A stretch of 64,000 nt of DNA from a virus. The stretch lies in IMG/VR virus record IMGVR_UViG_3300037840_000333, positions 23,121 through 87,120 of that record, one strand, 5' to 3'. A program made the position numbers and the translations under genes. The notes beneath the pieces were generated by a model. That model ran no database searches and was not told the DNA's origin. It saw only the letters and a list, made by a program, of their open reading frames with translations. Positions 31,707 to 39,874 of this stretch are shown here, piece after piece (the stretch's first letter is position 1; every line of letters begins with the position of its first letter).

Positions 31707-31712
31707 ATCCTA
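31707..31712 (-). promoter_or_regulatory. -10 TAGGAT containing the portal stop codon
   Basis: The portal reading frame ends GGA TAG, and TAG is also the first half of TAGGAT, six bases before GTG 31700. A promoter here would allow protease and capsid genes to be transcribed separately from portal. Confidence 0.5.
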
Positions 31713-34700
31713 TCCCTGCAACCCGGCGATTTGAGCTATCTGCTGCGCTTGCAGCCACAAGTCGTAGTAGTTGGCCGTCTGGCCCTCGGACACCAGCGCC
31801 TCGGGCAACAGGCTGTTGTAGCGGGCCTCGGCCGCCTCGACGCTGGCGCTGTAGGTGTCGCCGAACTCGGGGTCGCTGGTGATCGGGACGGCGCTGTCGA
31901 TGATGTCGGCCAGGGAAGCCATCTCGCTCTCGTAGTCCTGATAGCTCATCTGCCAGATGCTCGGTCCGCCGGTGCCCTTCAGCTCCCGCTCCGCCAGGTC
32001 GAACGCTTCGGATTTCTGCGCCTCGCTGAGGTACGCCGTCGCCTCGGCCTTGTTGGTGAACAGGCTCTTGACGTCCACGTTGCTGTTGGCGAGCTGATTC
32101 CAGTTGAAGTTGCCGAACCGCTCCAAGTTGTTCGGCACCCGGCCCGTGTTCTCCAACAGGTTCCCGGCGTCCACGATCCGGGTCTGATCGAGCCAGTAGG
32201 ACATGGCCTCGTCCACGTTCGCATCGCTGCCGGCGCCGGTCGCCACCTGGAAGCCGGCCACCAGCTCGTCCGGCTTGGCGAGCGTGCCGGTCGTGTCGGG
32301 CAGCATCCACCCGTTAGTTCCCAACCGCTCCTGCTCGGACAGGGAGAGCTGGCGATACCAGTCGTAGGTGCCGCTCGTGTCGCCTCGTGCCGGCGTGGCG
32401 ATGACGTTCGCGCCCATGCTCTCGATCTGCCCGTAGGCGGTGTCCCGCGCCTCGGTGATCTCAGGCATCAACTCCGCCTTGGCCGCCGCGAGGTCGGAGG
32501 AGTCGGTGTCACCGTTCAGCAGGTCGCTCACGGCCTGGCTCAGGTAGCTGCTCCCGGTGTCGGCGCTGAAGTCGGTCGTGGGCTCGCCCTCCTCGCCCGT
32601 CTCCTCGCCCTCCTCGCCGGTGTCGCCGCCTTCCTCGCCGGTATCGTCGCCGGTGTCGGCCGGACCCCACACGGTGTTGAAGTCACACGAGCAGCCGTCG
32701 TGGTCGCCGGGGAAGAAGAAATCGTTCTCGGGCCAGTCGTCCGGGTTGGCGAGCACGTCGTCGGTAAAGCTGGCGAACGATTCGCCGTCGAGGTCCTCGT
32801 GGGGCTCAAACGGCCGCAGGGTCGGCCCGTGCACCCACTCGTAGCTCACGGCCTCGACGTCCGGGGCGGCGTTGAGCATGTCGGTCACGGCGTCGCCGGT
32901 GCCGATCTGCCCGGCCACGTCGGTCGCCTCAAACGTCGCGCTCACCTGAGCGCTCTCGGGGTCCTCGCCCACCTGTATCGGATTGTCCGCACTCACGTCG
33001 GTCACGTCCACCGGCTCGTCCATGGCGCCCACGTCGGCGGTGAGTCCCTTCCCCTGGCCGCTTCCGCCGCCGGCGATGGCGAGGGCGCGCCTTACCGCTC
33101 CCACGGGGACGATGGTGTTCGGATCGATGGTCGGGGCGTCGGGAGCGGTCGGGCTCGGGTTGTATAGCAGCCCCTCGGCGATGGTGTTCAGCTCGTCCAC
33201 GAAGCTCTGCCAAGCCGGCTGCAGTGCCGTCGCCATGCGCTGCTCCGCCTTCCGCACGGCCGGGCTGGTCATCTGGTAGCCGGCCAGCCTGGCCGCGCTG
33301 CGCAGGGCCGCATGCTGGGCAGCGTCGGTCCACCCGAGGAACTGGCCCTTCAGCTCGCTCCAATCCGGGTTGAGCAGGGCATGGGGGTCGGTGTAGCCGA
33401 GGCTCGCCACGACGGCCTGACCGAGGTTCTGCGCCACCTGCCGGTTCGGCACGCCTTGCACCTGGCTCCGCAGGCGGTCGTCCTTGTTGAACTTGCGGCT
33501 GGCGACCCGGGTGTGCAGCTTCGCTCCCGCCCTGTCGAGCAGCCGCACCATCGCGCTGCACGCCGCCACCTGGATCTTGGCCCGGAGCTGGGCGTCGAGC
33601 TGGGCCAGGTTCCGGCTCTCCCGGGCGTACATGGTCTGGCGCTTCGCCTTGGCCTCGGCGAACGCCGCATCGACCTGCCGGGCGAGCCCGGGGACGCTCG
33701 GGCTCGGGGGTGTCGCGGCCGGCGTCGCCGTGACGCTCGGTGGGGGCGGTGGCGCCGGGCTGGTCGTGTCCGCTGGCCCGGGGGGCAGCGCCGCGGCCGG
33801 CCCGGTCGGCAGGGGTTCCACGGCGCCCTTCGGTCCCATGCCCGGCACCTGGCCGCTCTGCTGGATCGGCGGGATCACGAGGTTCGGGTCGAGGGCGTGG
33901 ATCAGGGCCTCCAACACGTTCGGCGGGAAGCTCCGCAGCTTCTGGATCATGCGGATTTCCTTCTCCAACGCGTCCGGGGCGTCCTCCTCGGTGAATCCGC
34001 CGGCGTCCCGCAGGGCCATGTCGCTGATCGCCATGCGGTCGTGCAGCAGCACTGCGTTGCCCATCGGGTCCGGCTTGCTGATGAGGTCCACCGGGTTGTA
34101 CCAAATGCAGGCCCGGTCGATCCAGTACTTGTTGTGGCCCTTCGCCAGCAACCACGGCCGCATGAAGGCGATGGTCATGGCGTCGGCCTGGGTGATGACC
34201 TGGGGCTCGATGTGGTGGCGGAACGTATCGTCGCTGACGAGCCAGGCGCCCCAGTGGTTCGGGTCGCTCATGCCCTCTAGGACCTCTCGGGGCACGTCGA
34301 GCCCGGTGGCGAGCCGGCCGATGGCCTCCGCCCGCAGCTCCAAGGCCAAGCTGCTGTACGGCCGGTCGATCACCAGGTGCTCGAGCCCAGCGAGGCTCTC
34401 GGGCTCGCCGCTGATGGCGATGGGCACGACGGCGCTCGCCACTCCCTCGTCCGCCAAGGGGGTCATCATCGCCTCGGCGAACTTGCCGAACCACGAGTCG
34501 TTGAGCCCCGTATCGTCGTCCTCGGTCATGGCCTCCATGCGGAGCCCGTCGGGGATCTTCAGGATGCCGCCGCCGGCGAGCCGGCTCCTCGCCGTCGAGC
34601 GGACGTCCCGGCTCAGCAGCATCAGCTCCTCGCTCACGTCGAGGAGGCTGCGCATCGGGCTGGTGGCCATCTGGCTGAACCGCCACCACGGCACCCACAT

Positions 34701-35318
34701 GCGGGCGGCGTAGGCCGTCCTCGGGTCGATGTCTACCCAGCCGAGCGTGCCCTGGGGGTCGAGCGGGACCTCGCGCAGCTTGTACGTGTCATCGAAGATC
34801 ATGAACTCGTCGATGCTGCGGACCTTCCACGTGTCGCCGCCGTTCGGATCGTCCTGGCCCACGAGGTAGCACTCGCCCGGCACGCCGAACTGGTAGCTGA
34901 GGCTCTGCTGTATCGGGCTCAACGCCTGCCGGCCGACGCCGAGACTGGCGAGCGCCGCCTCCATGTCGTCGGCCAGTCCCGGTGGGGCGTCGGGGTGCTC
35001 GCGCACCGGGATCGGTGGGCCGTCGGGCTCCTCGGGGTTCACGATGGCGGCGAAGTAGCGCATCCGGCTCGACGCATGGGCGAGGAAGCGGTAGGCGAAG
35101 CTCAGCTCGGGCAAGTTGTCCACGTAGGCGCCGGCGTCCTGTTGCCACCCTTGGCGGAGTACCCGCATCTTCCGGGCCTCGACCTTGTTCGTCAGGTCGA
35201 TGGGCTGGGCCGAGGCTGTCATCGGCCGGTGCGGTACCGGCGCCTCCCGGCTGGCGGCGCGGCGGAGGAAGTTGCGCCCGCTCGGCGTCAGGCTCGTGCC
35301 GGTGCTGACTATGGCCAT
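31710..35318 (-). CDS. portal protein fused to MuF-like head morphogenesis domain
   Basis: 1202 residues. Residues 40-490 form the portal: PELSFAYRFLAHASSRMRYF, QQSLSYQFGVPGECYLVG, SPMRSLLDVSEELMLLSRDV, ATGLDVPREVLEGM and ALRDAGGFTEEDAP are typical of actinophage portals. A Pro/Ala linker (about 525-560) is followed by a long helical part (FAEAKAKRQTMYARESRNLA). Near residue 830-905 comes VSYEWVHGPTLRPFEPHEDL, later FFPGDHDGCSCDF, which is the H.g..C.C end of MuF-type minor head proteins. An acidic Gly/Glu/Thr repeat and about 260 further residues of unknown fold follow. In most phages portal and MuF are separate genes. The portal forms the dodecameric DNA channel; MuF-type proteins sit inside the head. 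ATG 35318 overlaps the previous stop. Confidence 0.85.
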   Translation of the reverse strand: MAIVSTGTSLTPSGRNFLRRAASREAPVPHRPMTASAQPIDLTNKVEARKMRVLRQGWQQDAGAYVDNLPELSFAYRFLAHASSRMRYFAAIVNPEEPDGPPIPVREHPDAPPGLADDMEAALASLGVGRQALSPIQQSLSYQFGVPGECYLVGQDDPNGGDTWKVRSIDEFMIFDDTYKLREVPLDPQGTLGWVDIDPRTAYAARMWVPWWRFSQMATSPMRSLLDVSEELMLLSRDVRSTARSRLAGGGILKIPDGLRMEAMTEDDDTGLNDSWFGKFAEAMMTPLADEGVASAVVPIAISGEPESLAGLEHLVIDRPYSSLALELRAEAIGRLATGLDVPREVLEGMSDPNHWGAWLVSDDTFRHHIEPQVITQADAMTIAFMRPWLLAKGHNKYWIDRACIWYNPVDLISKPDPMGNAVLLHDRMAISDMALRDAGGFTEEDAPDALEKEIRMIQKLRSFPPNVLEALIHALDPNLVIPPIQQSGQVPGMGPKGAVEPLPTGPAAALPPGPADTTSPAPPPPPSVTATPAATPPSPSVPGLARQVDAAFAEAKAKRQTMYARESRNLAQLDAQLRAKIQVAACSAMVRLLDRAGAKLHTRVASRKFNKDDRLRSQVQGVPNRQVAQNLGQAVVASLGYTDPHALLNPDWSELKGQFLGWTDAAQHAALRSAARLAGYQMTSPAVRKAEQRMATALQPAWQSFVDELNTIAEGLLYNPSPTAPDAPTIDPNTIVPVGAVRRALAIAGGGSGQGKGLTADVGAMDEPVDVTDVSADNPIQVGEDPESAQVSATFEATDVAGQIGTGDAVTDMLNAAPDVEAVSYEWVHGPTLRPFEPHEDLDGESFASFTDDVLANPDDWPENDFFFPGDHDGCSCDFNTVWGPADTGDDTGEEGGDTGEEGEETGEEGEPTTDFSADTGSSYLSQAVSDLLNGDTDSSDLAAAKAELMPEITEARDTAYGQIESMGANVIATPARGDTSGTYDWYRQLSLSEQERLGTNGWMLPDTTGTLAKPDELVAGFQVATGAGSDANVDEAMSYWLDQTRIVDAGNLLENTGRVPNNLERFGNFNWNQLANSNVDVKSLFTNKAEATAYLSEAQKSEAFDLAERELKGTGGPSIWQMSYQDYESEMASLADIIDSAVPITSDPEFGDTYSASVEAAEARYNSLLPEALVSEGQTANYYDLWLQAQQIAQIAGLQG

Positions 35319-35644
35319 CAGCTTCGCTCAGCCAGGAACCCGGCCACGCCGCTGCACACGAGGACGTAGGCGGCGTACTGCCACTGGTGGGGGTAGAACA
35401 CGGTGAGCAGGACGACTCCTATCGCCAGCCAGATCGAGACGCACCACGCACAGGTGATGAAGTCGTGAGCCCTGTTTCCCAGGTGCCGCTTGATCCATTT
35501 CCGGGGTGCCTCGGTGATCGTGTCCCGGGTGACCAGCATGGTCGCCCGATAGACCGCCAGCGTGTCGAGGGCCAGCCACAGCGGCGCCGTGAGCTGGAAC
35601 GCGACGACGGTGGCGGTCATGGTGGCCCTGATGCTACCCACCAC
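35318..35644 (-). CDS. DUF1360-like membrane protein
   Basis: 108 residues from GTG 35644, GGAGGAG six bases upstream. An ATG eight codons later lies ten bases after TAGCAT and is an alternative. The sequence LALDTLAVYRATMLVTRDTI, then RKWIKR, then FITCAWCVSIWLAIGVVLL matches the remembered DUF1360 pattern (aYR.trl...Dt...., C.wCvs.W). Two to three transmembrane helices. Phage members occur near lysis genes, and this one follows the GH25 endolysin, so a role in lysis or membrane remodelling is plausible. Confidence 0.65.
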   Translation of the reverse strand: MVGSIRATMTATVVAFQLTAPLWLALDTLAVYRATMLVTRDTITEAPRKWIKRHLGNRAHDFITCAWCVSIWLAIGVVLLTVFYPHQWQYAAYVLVCSGVAGFLAERS

Positions 35645-35683
35645 GCTCCTCCGTGGCGGGGAGTGTCGGGCTGCTCAGCGCCC

Positions 35684-36529
35684 TTAGACCGACCCCTGGC
35701 GCTCCGGTCGTAGGTGGCCCGCGGCGTTGATGGCGTCCACGATCCCGGCCAGCAGCAGGTCGGGGTTTCCGCCGTAGCCGTTCTTGCCCCAAAGCTGCTG
35801 GGCCTGCGGCAGGTTGTAGAACGCACGGAAGGTGTCCTGCACCGGGGTCGTCATGGGGTTGGTCGAGTACTCGTTGTAGGTCTCTCGGATGAACGCGTTG
35901 ATGGCGCCCGTGTCGGTGCAGCCGGTCGGCAGTCCCATGATGATCGTCTCCTGATTGGTCGGGTTGGGGTTCGGCGCGCCGAACAGGGAATAGAAGTGGG
36001 CCGGCGGTCCGATCCAGATCGAGGCATCGACCTGGCCGCCGATCCCGGCCACGGTGGCGGCGTCGGTGTTCTGCCACACGTCGCCGAACCCGAAATCCTT
36101 CCCGTAGCTGGCCGGCCACAGCATGGCCCGCAGGATGGTGGTGCCGGCTTGCAACGTGCTGGCGCTGCCGTAGTCCAGCTCCTCGGCCAGCGGGAGGTTC
36201 AGCTCGGCGAGGAACTGATTCTGCCAGGCGAAATCCTGGCTGGTCTCGCTGTCGAGCACTCGGGCTCGGGTGCCGGCGACCGCGAGGAAGTGAGCCGCCT
36301 CGGCCGCTACGTCACCGAACTCGGCGAAGTGGTAGGCGAGCGTCGGGATGCCCACGGCCGCGAAGCCGGCGGCGTCCTGGCCGTAGTAGGGGTTCGTGTA
36401 GCCGACGCCGTCCGTCGCCTTGATGAACACGGCAATCACGCCGGCGCTCGCTGCCGCCTGGTAGTCGATGGGGTGCGGATTGTTGCTGCTCAGGTCGATC
36501 AGGATGCCGGGGATCGTCTGGCTGCTCAC
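35684..36529 (-). CDS. GH25-type endolysin (muramidase)
   Basis: 281 residues, GTG 36529 overlapping the preceding stop as GTGA. The N-terminal 190 residues follow the GH25 lysozyme fold: GILIDLSSNN with Asp12, VFIKATDGVGYTNPYY, then VLDSETSQDF with the Asp93-x-Glu95 pair expected to carry catalysis, and IWIGPPAHFYSL near the end. The usual Glu of 'KaTEG' is Asp here. The C-terminal 80 residues (TGAINAFIRETYNEYSTN) form a helical domain probably binding the wall. The enzyme should cut peptidoglycan glycan strands at lysis. No signal peptide, so a holin is needed; the membrane gene just upstream is a candidate. Confidence 0.8.
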   Translation of the reverse strand: MSSQTIPGILIDLSSNNPHPIDYQAAASAGVIAVFIKATDGVGYTNPYYGQDAAGFAAVGIPTLAYHFAEFGDVAAEAAHFLAVAGTRARVLDSETSQDFAWQNQFLAELNLPLAEELDYGSASTLQAGTTILRAMLWPASYGKDFGFGDVWQNTDAATVAGIGGQVDASIWIGPPAHFYSLFGAPNPNPTNQETIIMGLPTGCTDTGAINAFIRETYNEYSTNPMTTPVQDTFRAFYNLPQAQQLWGKNGYGGNPDLLLAGIVDAINAAGHLRPERQGSV

Positions 36530-36738
36530 GGGCCCTCACCGTAGCCCCGGCCTCCGTGGCGGTGCACGATGCCGCCGAGGAGCCACGACACCACGCTCAG
36601 CCCGGCGACGGTGAGGACGTAGGCGATGCAGGCCCAGCCGAGGATGCCGGTCGGGGTGTCGGTTAGCTCCTCCACGGCGAGGTAGACGGCCGCAGCGAAG
36701 AAGACGGCGACGAGGAACGTCGGCCACCGCTCCCTCAT
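36526..36738 (-). CDS. small two-helix membrane protein, holin candidate
   Basis: 70 residues; ATG 36738 and the downstream GTG both overlap neighbours by four bases. Helix one is TFLVAVFFAAAVYLAVEEL and helix two LGWACIAYVLTVAGLSVVSW, with a His/Arg/Gly-rich tail. Placement directly before the GH25 endolysin makes it the best holin candidate of the window, although DUF1360-like and other small membrane proteins compete. Confidence 0.6.
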   Translation of the reverse strand: MRERWPTFLVAVFFAAAVYLAVEELTDTPTGILGWACIAYVLTVAGLSVVSWLLGGIVHRHGGRGYGEGP

Positions 36739-37016
36739 AGCTTGGTCGCCCGGCCCTTGAACGCCACGGCGCGCACCGCGGTGTGCTTCTTGCTGCTCGT
36801 GGCGCTCCGCTTCGGGCCGACGGTTTTGGCGTGGTGCACGGTCAGGTGCTTTGCCTTGGCCTTCACCGGCGCCTTCACCTTTTTCGGCTTCGGGGGTGCT
36901 TTCGGCTTCTTCGGTTTGGGCGGCGCCTTCGGCTTCGGGGGTTTCTTCGGCTTCGGCGCCTTCTTCGGCGCCTTCGGGGCCTTGGCCCTCGTGCTCCTCG
37001 TGCTGTGCTTGCTCAT
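36735..37016 (-). CDS. Lys/Pro/Ala-rich histone-H1-like protein
   Basis: 93 residues from ATG 37016. Residues 10-60 are an almost pure Lys/Pro/Ala repeat (KAPKAPKKAPKPKKPPKPK, then KAPPKPKKVKAP), followed by HLTVHHAKTVGPKRSATSSK. There are no acidic residues in the visible chain. This is the composition of histone H1 tails and of bacterial AlgP/HupN-like proteins, which bind DNA without a fold. Expressed next to lysis genes late in infection, it might condense DNA or neutralise polyanions in the wall. Function is inference; the repetitive DNA is visible at about 36870-37010. Confidence 0.65.
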   Translation of the reverse strand: MSKHSTRSTRAKAPKAPKKAPKPKKPPKPKAPPKPKKPKAPPKPKKVKAPVKAKAKHLTVHHAKTVGPKRSATSSKKHTAVRAVAFKGRATKL

Positions 37017-37318
37017 CGCTCCGCCGGCGGGTCGAGCGCCCTTAGCGGGCTCCCGCAGCCGCAGCCGTGGGCCCGCTCGACGTGGATCATCCCGGTCTCC
37101 GTCTCGATGGTGAACGGGCCGCCCTGGGTGCCGCGGTGGGCCTCGGGCCTCGGGCCGGTTATCGGCTCGTCCACTAACAGCTCGGGCGTGCCGGCGCCGT
37201 TCACGGTCCACACCCGCACCCGCTGGTCGGTCACGAACACCCGGCTCACGTGGGCGTGCGGACTGTGCTCGGGGGCGAAGACCTCGCTCGGGAACTCGTC
37301 GCGCAGCAGGCGCTCCAT
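37013..37318 (-). CDS. hypothetical protein with C-terminal CxC, 101 aa
   Basis: ATG 37318 overlaps the preceding stop as TGATG. The chain is beta-rich: HVSRVFVTDQRVRVWTVNG, PELLVDEPITG, GPFTIETETGMIHVERAH, then GCGCGSPLRAL. The late CGC pair is the only metal-binding hint. Probably a small virion or assembly protein transcribed with the tail fibre genes. Confidence 0.5.
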   Translation of the reverse strand: MERLLRDEFPSEVFAPEHSPHAHVSRVFVTDQRVRVWTVNGAGTPELLVDEPITGPRPEAHRGTQGGPFTIETETGMIHVERAHGCGCGSPLRALDPPAER

Positions 37319-37662
37319 CAGAACGGGGGCGCCTTCACGCCGAACTGACGGTTCATCGTGGCCTGGCAGGTCGGGGTCGGGGTGCCGTCCGGGTCGCCGA
37401 TGATCTTCACGGTGCAGACGTTGCCGCCTCCGCCGGGCCGGCCGCCCTTGCCGCTCGTGTCGTAGGTGCATCGGTACTGGCCCGTGCCGGTCCGGGTCAC
37501 CGCTGCATCGACGCCGTATGTCAGCGTCGTCGGCGTCACCTGGCCGAAGAACTGGCTCTCAAACTCGACCACGCTCGGGTCCACATTCGTGCCGGCCTCG
37601 TTCTGGAAGCCCTGGGGCGCCGTGTCCACGATCACGAGCTCGCCGTCGTCGTACCAGTTCAC
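37318..37662 (-). CDS. hypothetical beta-rich protein, 114 aa
   Basis: GTG 37662 overlaps the repeat protein stop as GTGA. The sequence begins NWYDDGELVIVDTAPQGF, continues EFESQFFGQVTPTTLTYG, TGQYRCTYDTSG and TCQATMNRQFG. 'Y.CtydTsG..G' reads like a small Ig-like sandwich with two or three cysteines. Many phages carry such a short Ig-like protein after tail fibres; related bacterial sequences are not recalled with certainty. Confidence 0.5.
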   Translation of the reverse strand: MNWYDDGELVIVDTAPQGFQNEAGTNVDPSVVEFESQFFGQVTPTTLTYGVDAAVTRTGTGQYRCTYDTSGKGGRPGGGGNVCTVKIIGDPDGTPTPTCQATMNRQFGVKAPPF

Positions 37663-38543
37663 GCGTGGTCTCCGATCAGGGTCGTGTCGGCCGGGTGGTC
37701 GCTGGCCGTCACGCTATCGGCCGCATGGTCGCTGAGGGTGACACGGAACGCTGGGTGGTCGCTCAGGGTCACGGTGCCGTTGATCGGCCGGGTGATGGTG
37801 AACGCCTCGACGCCGCTCCCGGTCTCGATCAGCACCACGGCGACGCCGGTGGCCGCGTTGTCGCTCCCCTGGCCGGTGTCGGTCATCAGGATCGTGATGC
37901 CGACAGTCAGCTCGTCGTCGCCGGCGCCGGTGTCGCTGACGATCACCGCCTCGCCGGTGGTGATGGCGTCGTTCCCGGTCCCGGTGTCGCTGTCGCTCAG
38001 GGATATGGCTGGGAGCCCGTCTGCGCCGGCTCCTGTCTCGCTGAGCCCTATCCCGACGCCCGGAAGGGTGTCTGTGCCGGAACCCGTGTCCGAGGCGCTG
38101 AGGGCAATCTGAGCGGCCGTGTCCGCGCCACTCCCGGTGTCGCTCGTGCTGAGGCTGATGCCGGGCAGGGTGTCGCTGCCGGTGCCGGTATCGGTGGCTG
38201 TCAGAGCCGCCGTGAGGGCCGCGCTTTCGCTGCCCGTCCCGGCCTCGGTGGCGGTCAGGGCAATCCCGGTCACGGTGTCGGCTCCGCTGCCCGTGTCGGC
38301 AAAGGTGATGGCGATGCCTTCCGTCAGCAGGTCCGCTCCCGATCCCGTGTCGCTCGTGCTGAGCGCCACGCCGGTCACGGTGTCCGCTCCGCTCCCGGTG
38401 TCGCTCGCCGTGAGGGCGATGGCCGTCAGGGAGTCCGTACCGCTGCCCGTGTCGCTGAGGCTCACCGGGACGTTCTGTGTCCCGAGCCCGCGGATCGTCA
38501 GCCCTCGCAGCTTGACGCCGCGGAGCCCGGAGTAGACCGCCAT
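37659..38543 (-). CDS. tail-associated repeat protein with 17-residue DTGSGxD repeats
   Basis: 294 residues, start ATG 38543 overlapping the preceding stop. An N-terminal tag (AVYSGLRGVKLRGLTIRGL) is followed by about thirteen repeats of 16-19 residues with consensus SDTGSGADTVTGVALS. Three shorter SDH units (SDHPAFRVTL, SDHAADSVTA, SDHPADTTL) close the protein. The alternation of a Gly/Asp turn and a hydrophobic strand predicts a beta solenoid, possibly Ca-binding at the Asp turns; it resembles but does not match RTX nonapeptides. The same tag and two repeats are found in the protein at 43477-43998, and one repeat ends the protein at 42643-42873. Probably a virion fibre or decoration; function unknown. 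Confidence 0.65.
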   Translation of the reverse strand: MAVYSGLRGVKLRGLTIRGLGTQNVPVSLSDTGSGTDSLTAIALTASDTGSGADTVTGVALSTSDTGSGADLLTEGIAITFADTGSGADTVTGIALTATEAGTGSESAALTAALTATDTGTGSDTLPGISLSTSDTGSGADTAAQIALSASDTGSGTDTLPGVGIGLSETGAGADGLPAISLSDSDTGTGNDAITTGEAVIVSDTGAGDDELTVGITILMTDTGQGSDNAATGVAVVLIETGSGVEAFTITRPINGTVTLSDHPAFRVTLSDHAADSVTASDHPADTTLIGDHA

Positions 38544-39874
38544 CAGTGCAGGCCGATCCCGGGGGCGCTCCGGGCCGCCGATACCGTCAGGTCGTCTCCG
38601 CCGCTGGCTCCGCCCACGCTCCCGGTCAACACGCCCGCCGGCGTCCCGAGGTAGAGCTGGTGGCAGCCGACGCCGACCATGTCGCTGTTCACCTGGGTCC
38701 ACCCGGCCCCGGGCACGTACAGCCGGGGGAACACGGCGCCGAAGCTGAAGAACCCGATATCGCCGGCCAGCACCGCCTTGGCCGTCGCCACGCTGCCGGT
38801 GTTGGCGAACACGACGGCGCCCTGGCTGTCGAGGGTCAGCGCCGGCGGGCAGCCGGCCAGCTCGAGGAGCAGGCACGCCGGCGTGCCGATGGGGACCTCC
38901 CACGTGGCGGTCAGCGTGGTCGTCCCGCCCTTGCAGCCGTTGACCACCCACACGGACCAGTCGAGCCCGCCATTGTTGTCGATGCCCTGGTCGGCAATCT
39001 TGCGCCAGACGTTCCCGGCGGTGTCGGTGACGGCGCTCACCTTGGCGCCGGTGATGATCGGGCTGTTCGACCCTTCGTAGTTCGCCCCGGTCACGAAGGC
39101 GACGAGGGTGTTGCCGGCCGTCGGGTTCACCGGGTAGCCGATGAGGGCGTTGCTGAGGGCCTGGCCCGTCTGGATCGGGGGCTCGTAGTAAGCGCTCTGC
39201 AGGACGTGGGGGCTCGTGGCGGCCACGCCGGTCTGGCGGAAGGCGGCGACGATGGCGGCGTTGTGGGTGGCGCCCGTGAGGGAGGTCCAGGCCGCCGTCT
39301 GCACGCCGGTCGAGGCGCCGCTGTCAACCTCCGCCACCCATAGGTGCTGGGTCGTGTCGGCTATGCGGGAGGTCCAGCCGCTCGGGACGGTGGCCGCCGA
39401 CTGGTCGCCCACCAGGGCCGAGAGCACGAGGTCGTGGGTCGCCGTCGTGGCGTAGTTCGTCGCCACGCTCAGGCTGGTGGTCGAGCCGTTCGTGGTGCCC
39501 ATGGCGTCGGTCAGCTCGTAGCCCGAGCCGCCGCTGTACTCCATGATCGCCATGTTCATGCCGCTGATGGCGTTGAGCGGGAACCCGTTGAGGCTGGCCG
39601 TCACCGTCGGCTGGTTACCTCCGCCGGCGCTCTCGCAGCACCACATATCCAGACCCCGGCTGGTGCCGTCGATGACCTCGGTCACCTGGCGCCACTTGTT
39701 GCCATGATTGTCGGTCACCTGGCCTACGGTCGGCGGGATGGATGCGCCGGTCCGGCTGATAATCGCCACCAGCAGGTTGCCGGCGCCGACGTTGCTGGCA
39801 TAGGTGGCGCTGATGGTCGTCCCGCTGGTCACTCGGGTGCCCTCGGCCGCGGCCTGGGCCTGGGCGTAGCTCAT
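38543..39874 (-). CDS. tail protein with two tandem sandwich domains
   Basis: About 443 residues; ATG overlaps the methyltransferase stop as ATGA. The first half (VGAGNLLVAIISRTG; MAIMEYSGGSGYELTD; THDLVLSALVGDQSA; NAAIVAAFRQTG) and the second half (TAGNTLVAFVTGANYEG; DWSVWVVNGCKGGTTTL; CLLLELAGCPPALTLD) share the same pattern, so the protein is an internal duplication of a jelly-roll-like domain often found in phage tails. A similar domain begins the minor tail protein at 7973-10516. Likely receptor-binding or decoration. Confidence 0.6.
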   Translation of the reverse strand: MSYAQAQAAAEGTRVTSGTTISATYASNVGAGNLLVAIISRTGASIPPTVGQVTDNHGNKWRQVTEVIDGTSRGLDMWCCESAGGGNQPTVTASLNGFPLNAISGMNMAIMEYSGGSGYELTDAMGTTNGSTTSLSVATNYATTATHDLVLSALVGDQSAATVPSGWTSRIADTTQHLWVAEVDSGASTGVQTAAWTSLTGATHNAAIVAAFRQTGVAATSPHVLQSAYYEPPIQTGQALSNALIGYPVNPTAGNTLVAFVTGANYEGSNSPIITGAKVSAVTDTAGNVWRKIADQGIDNNGGLDWSVWVVNGCKGGTTTLTATWEVPIGTPACLLLELAGCPPALTLDSQGAVVFANTGSVATAKAVLAGDIGFFSFGAVFPRLYVPGAGWTQVNSDMVGVGCHQLYLGTPAGVLTGSVGGASGGDDLTVSAARSAPGIGLH

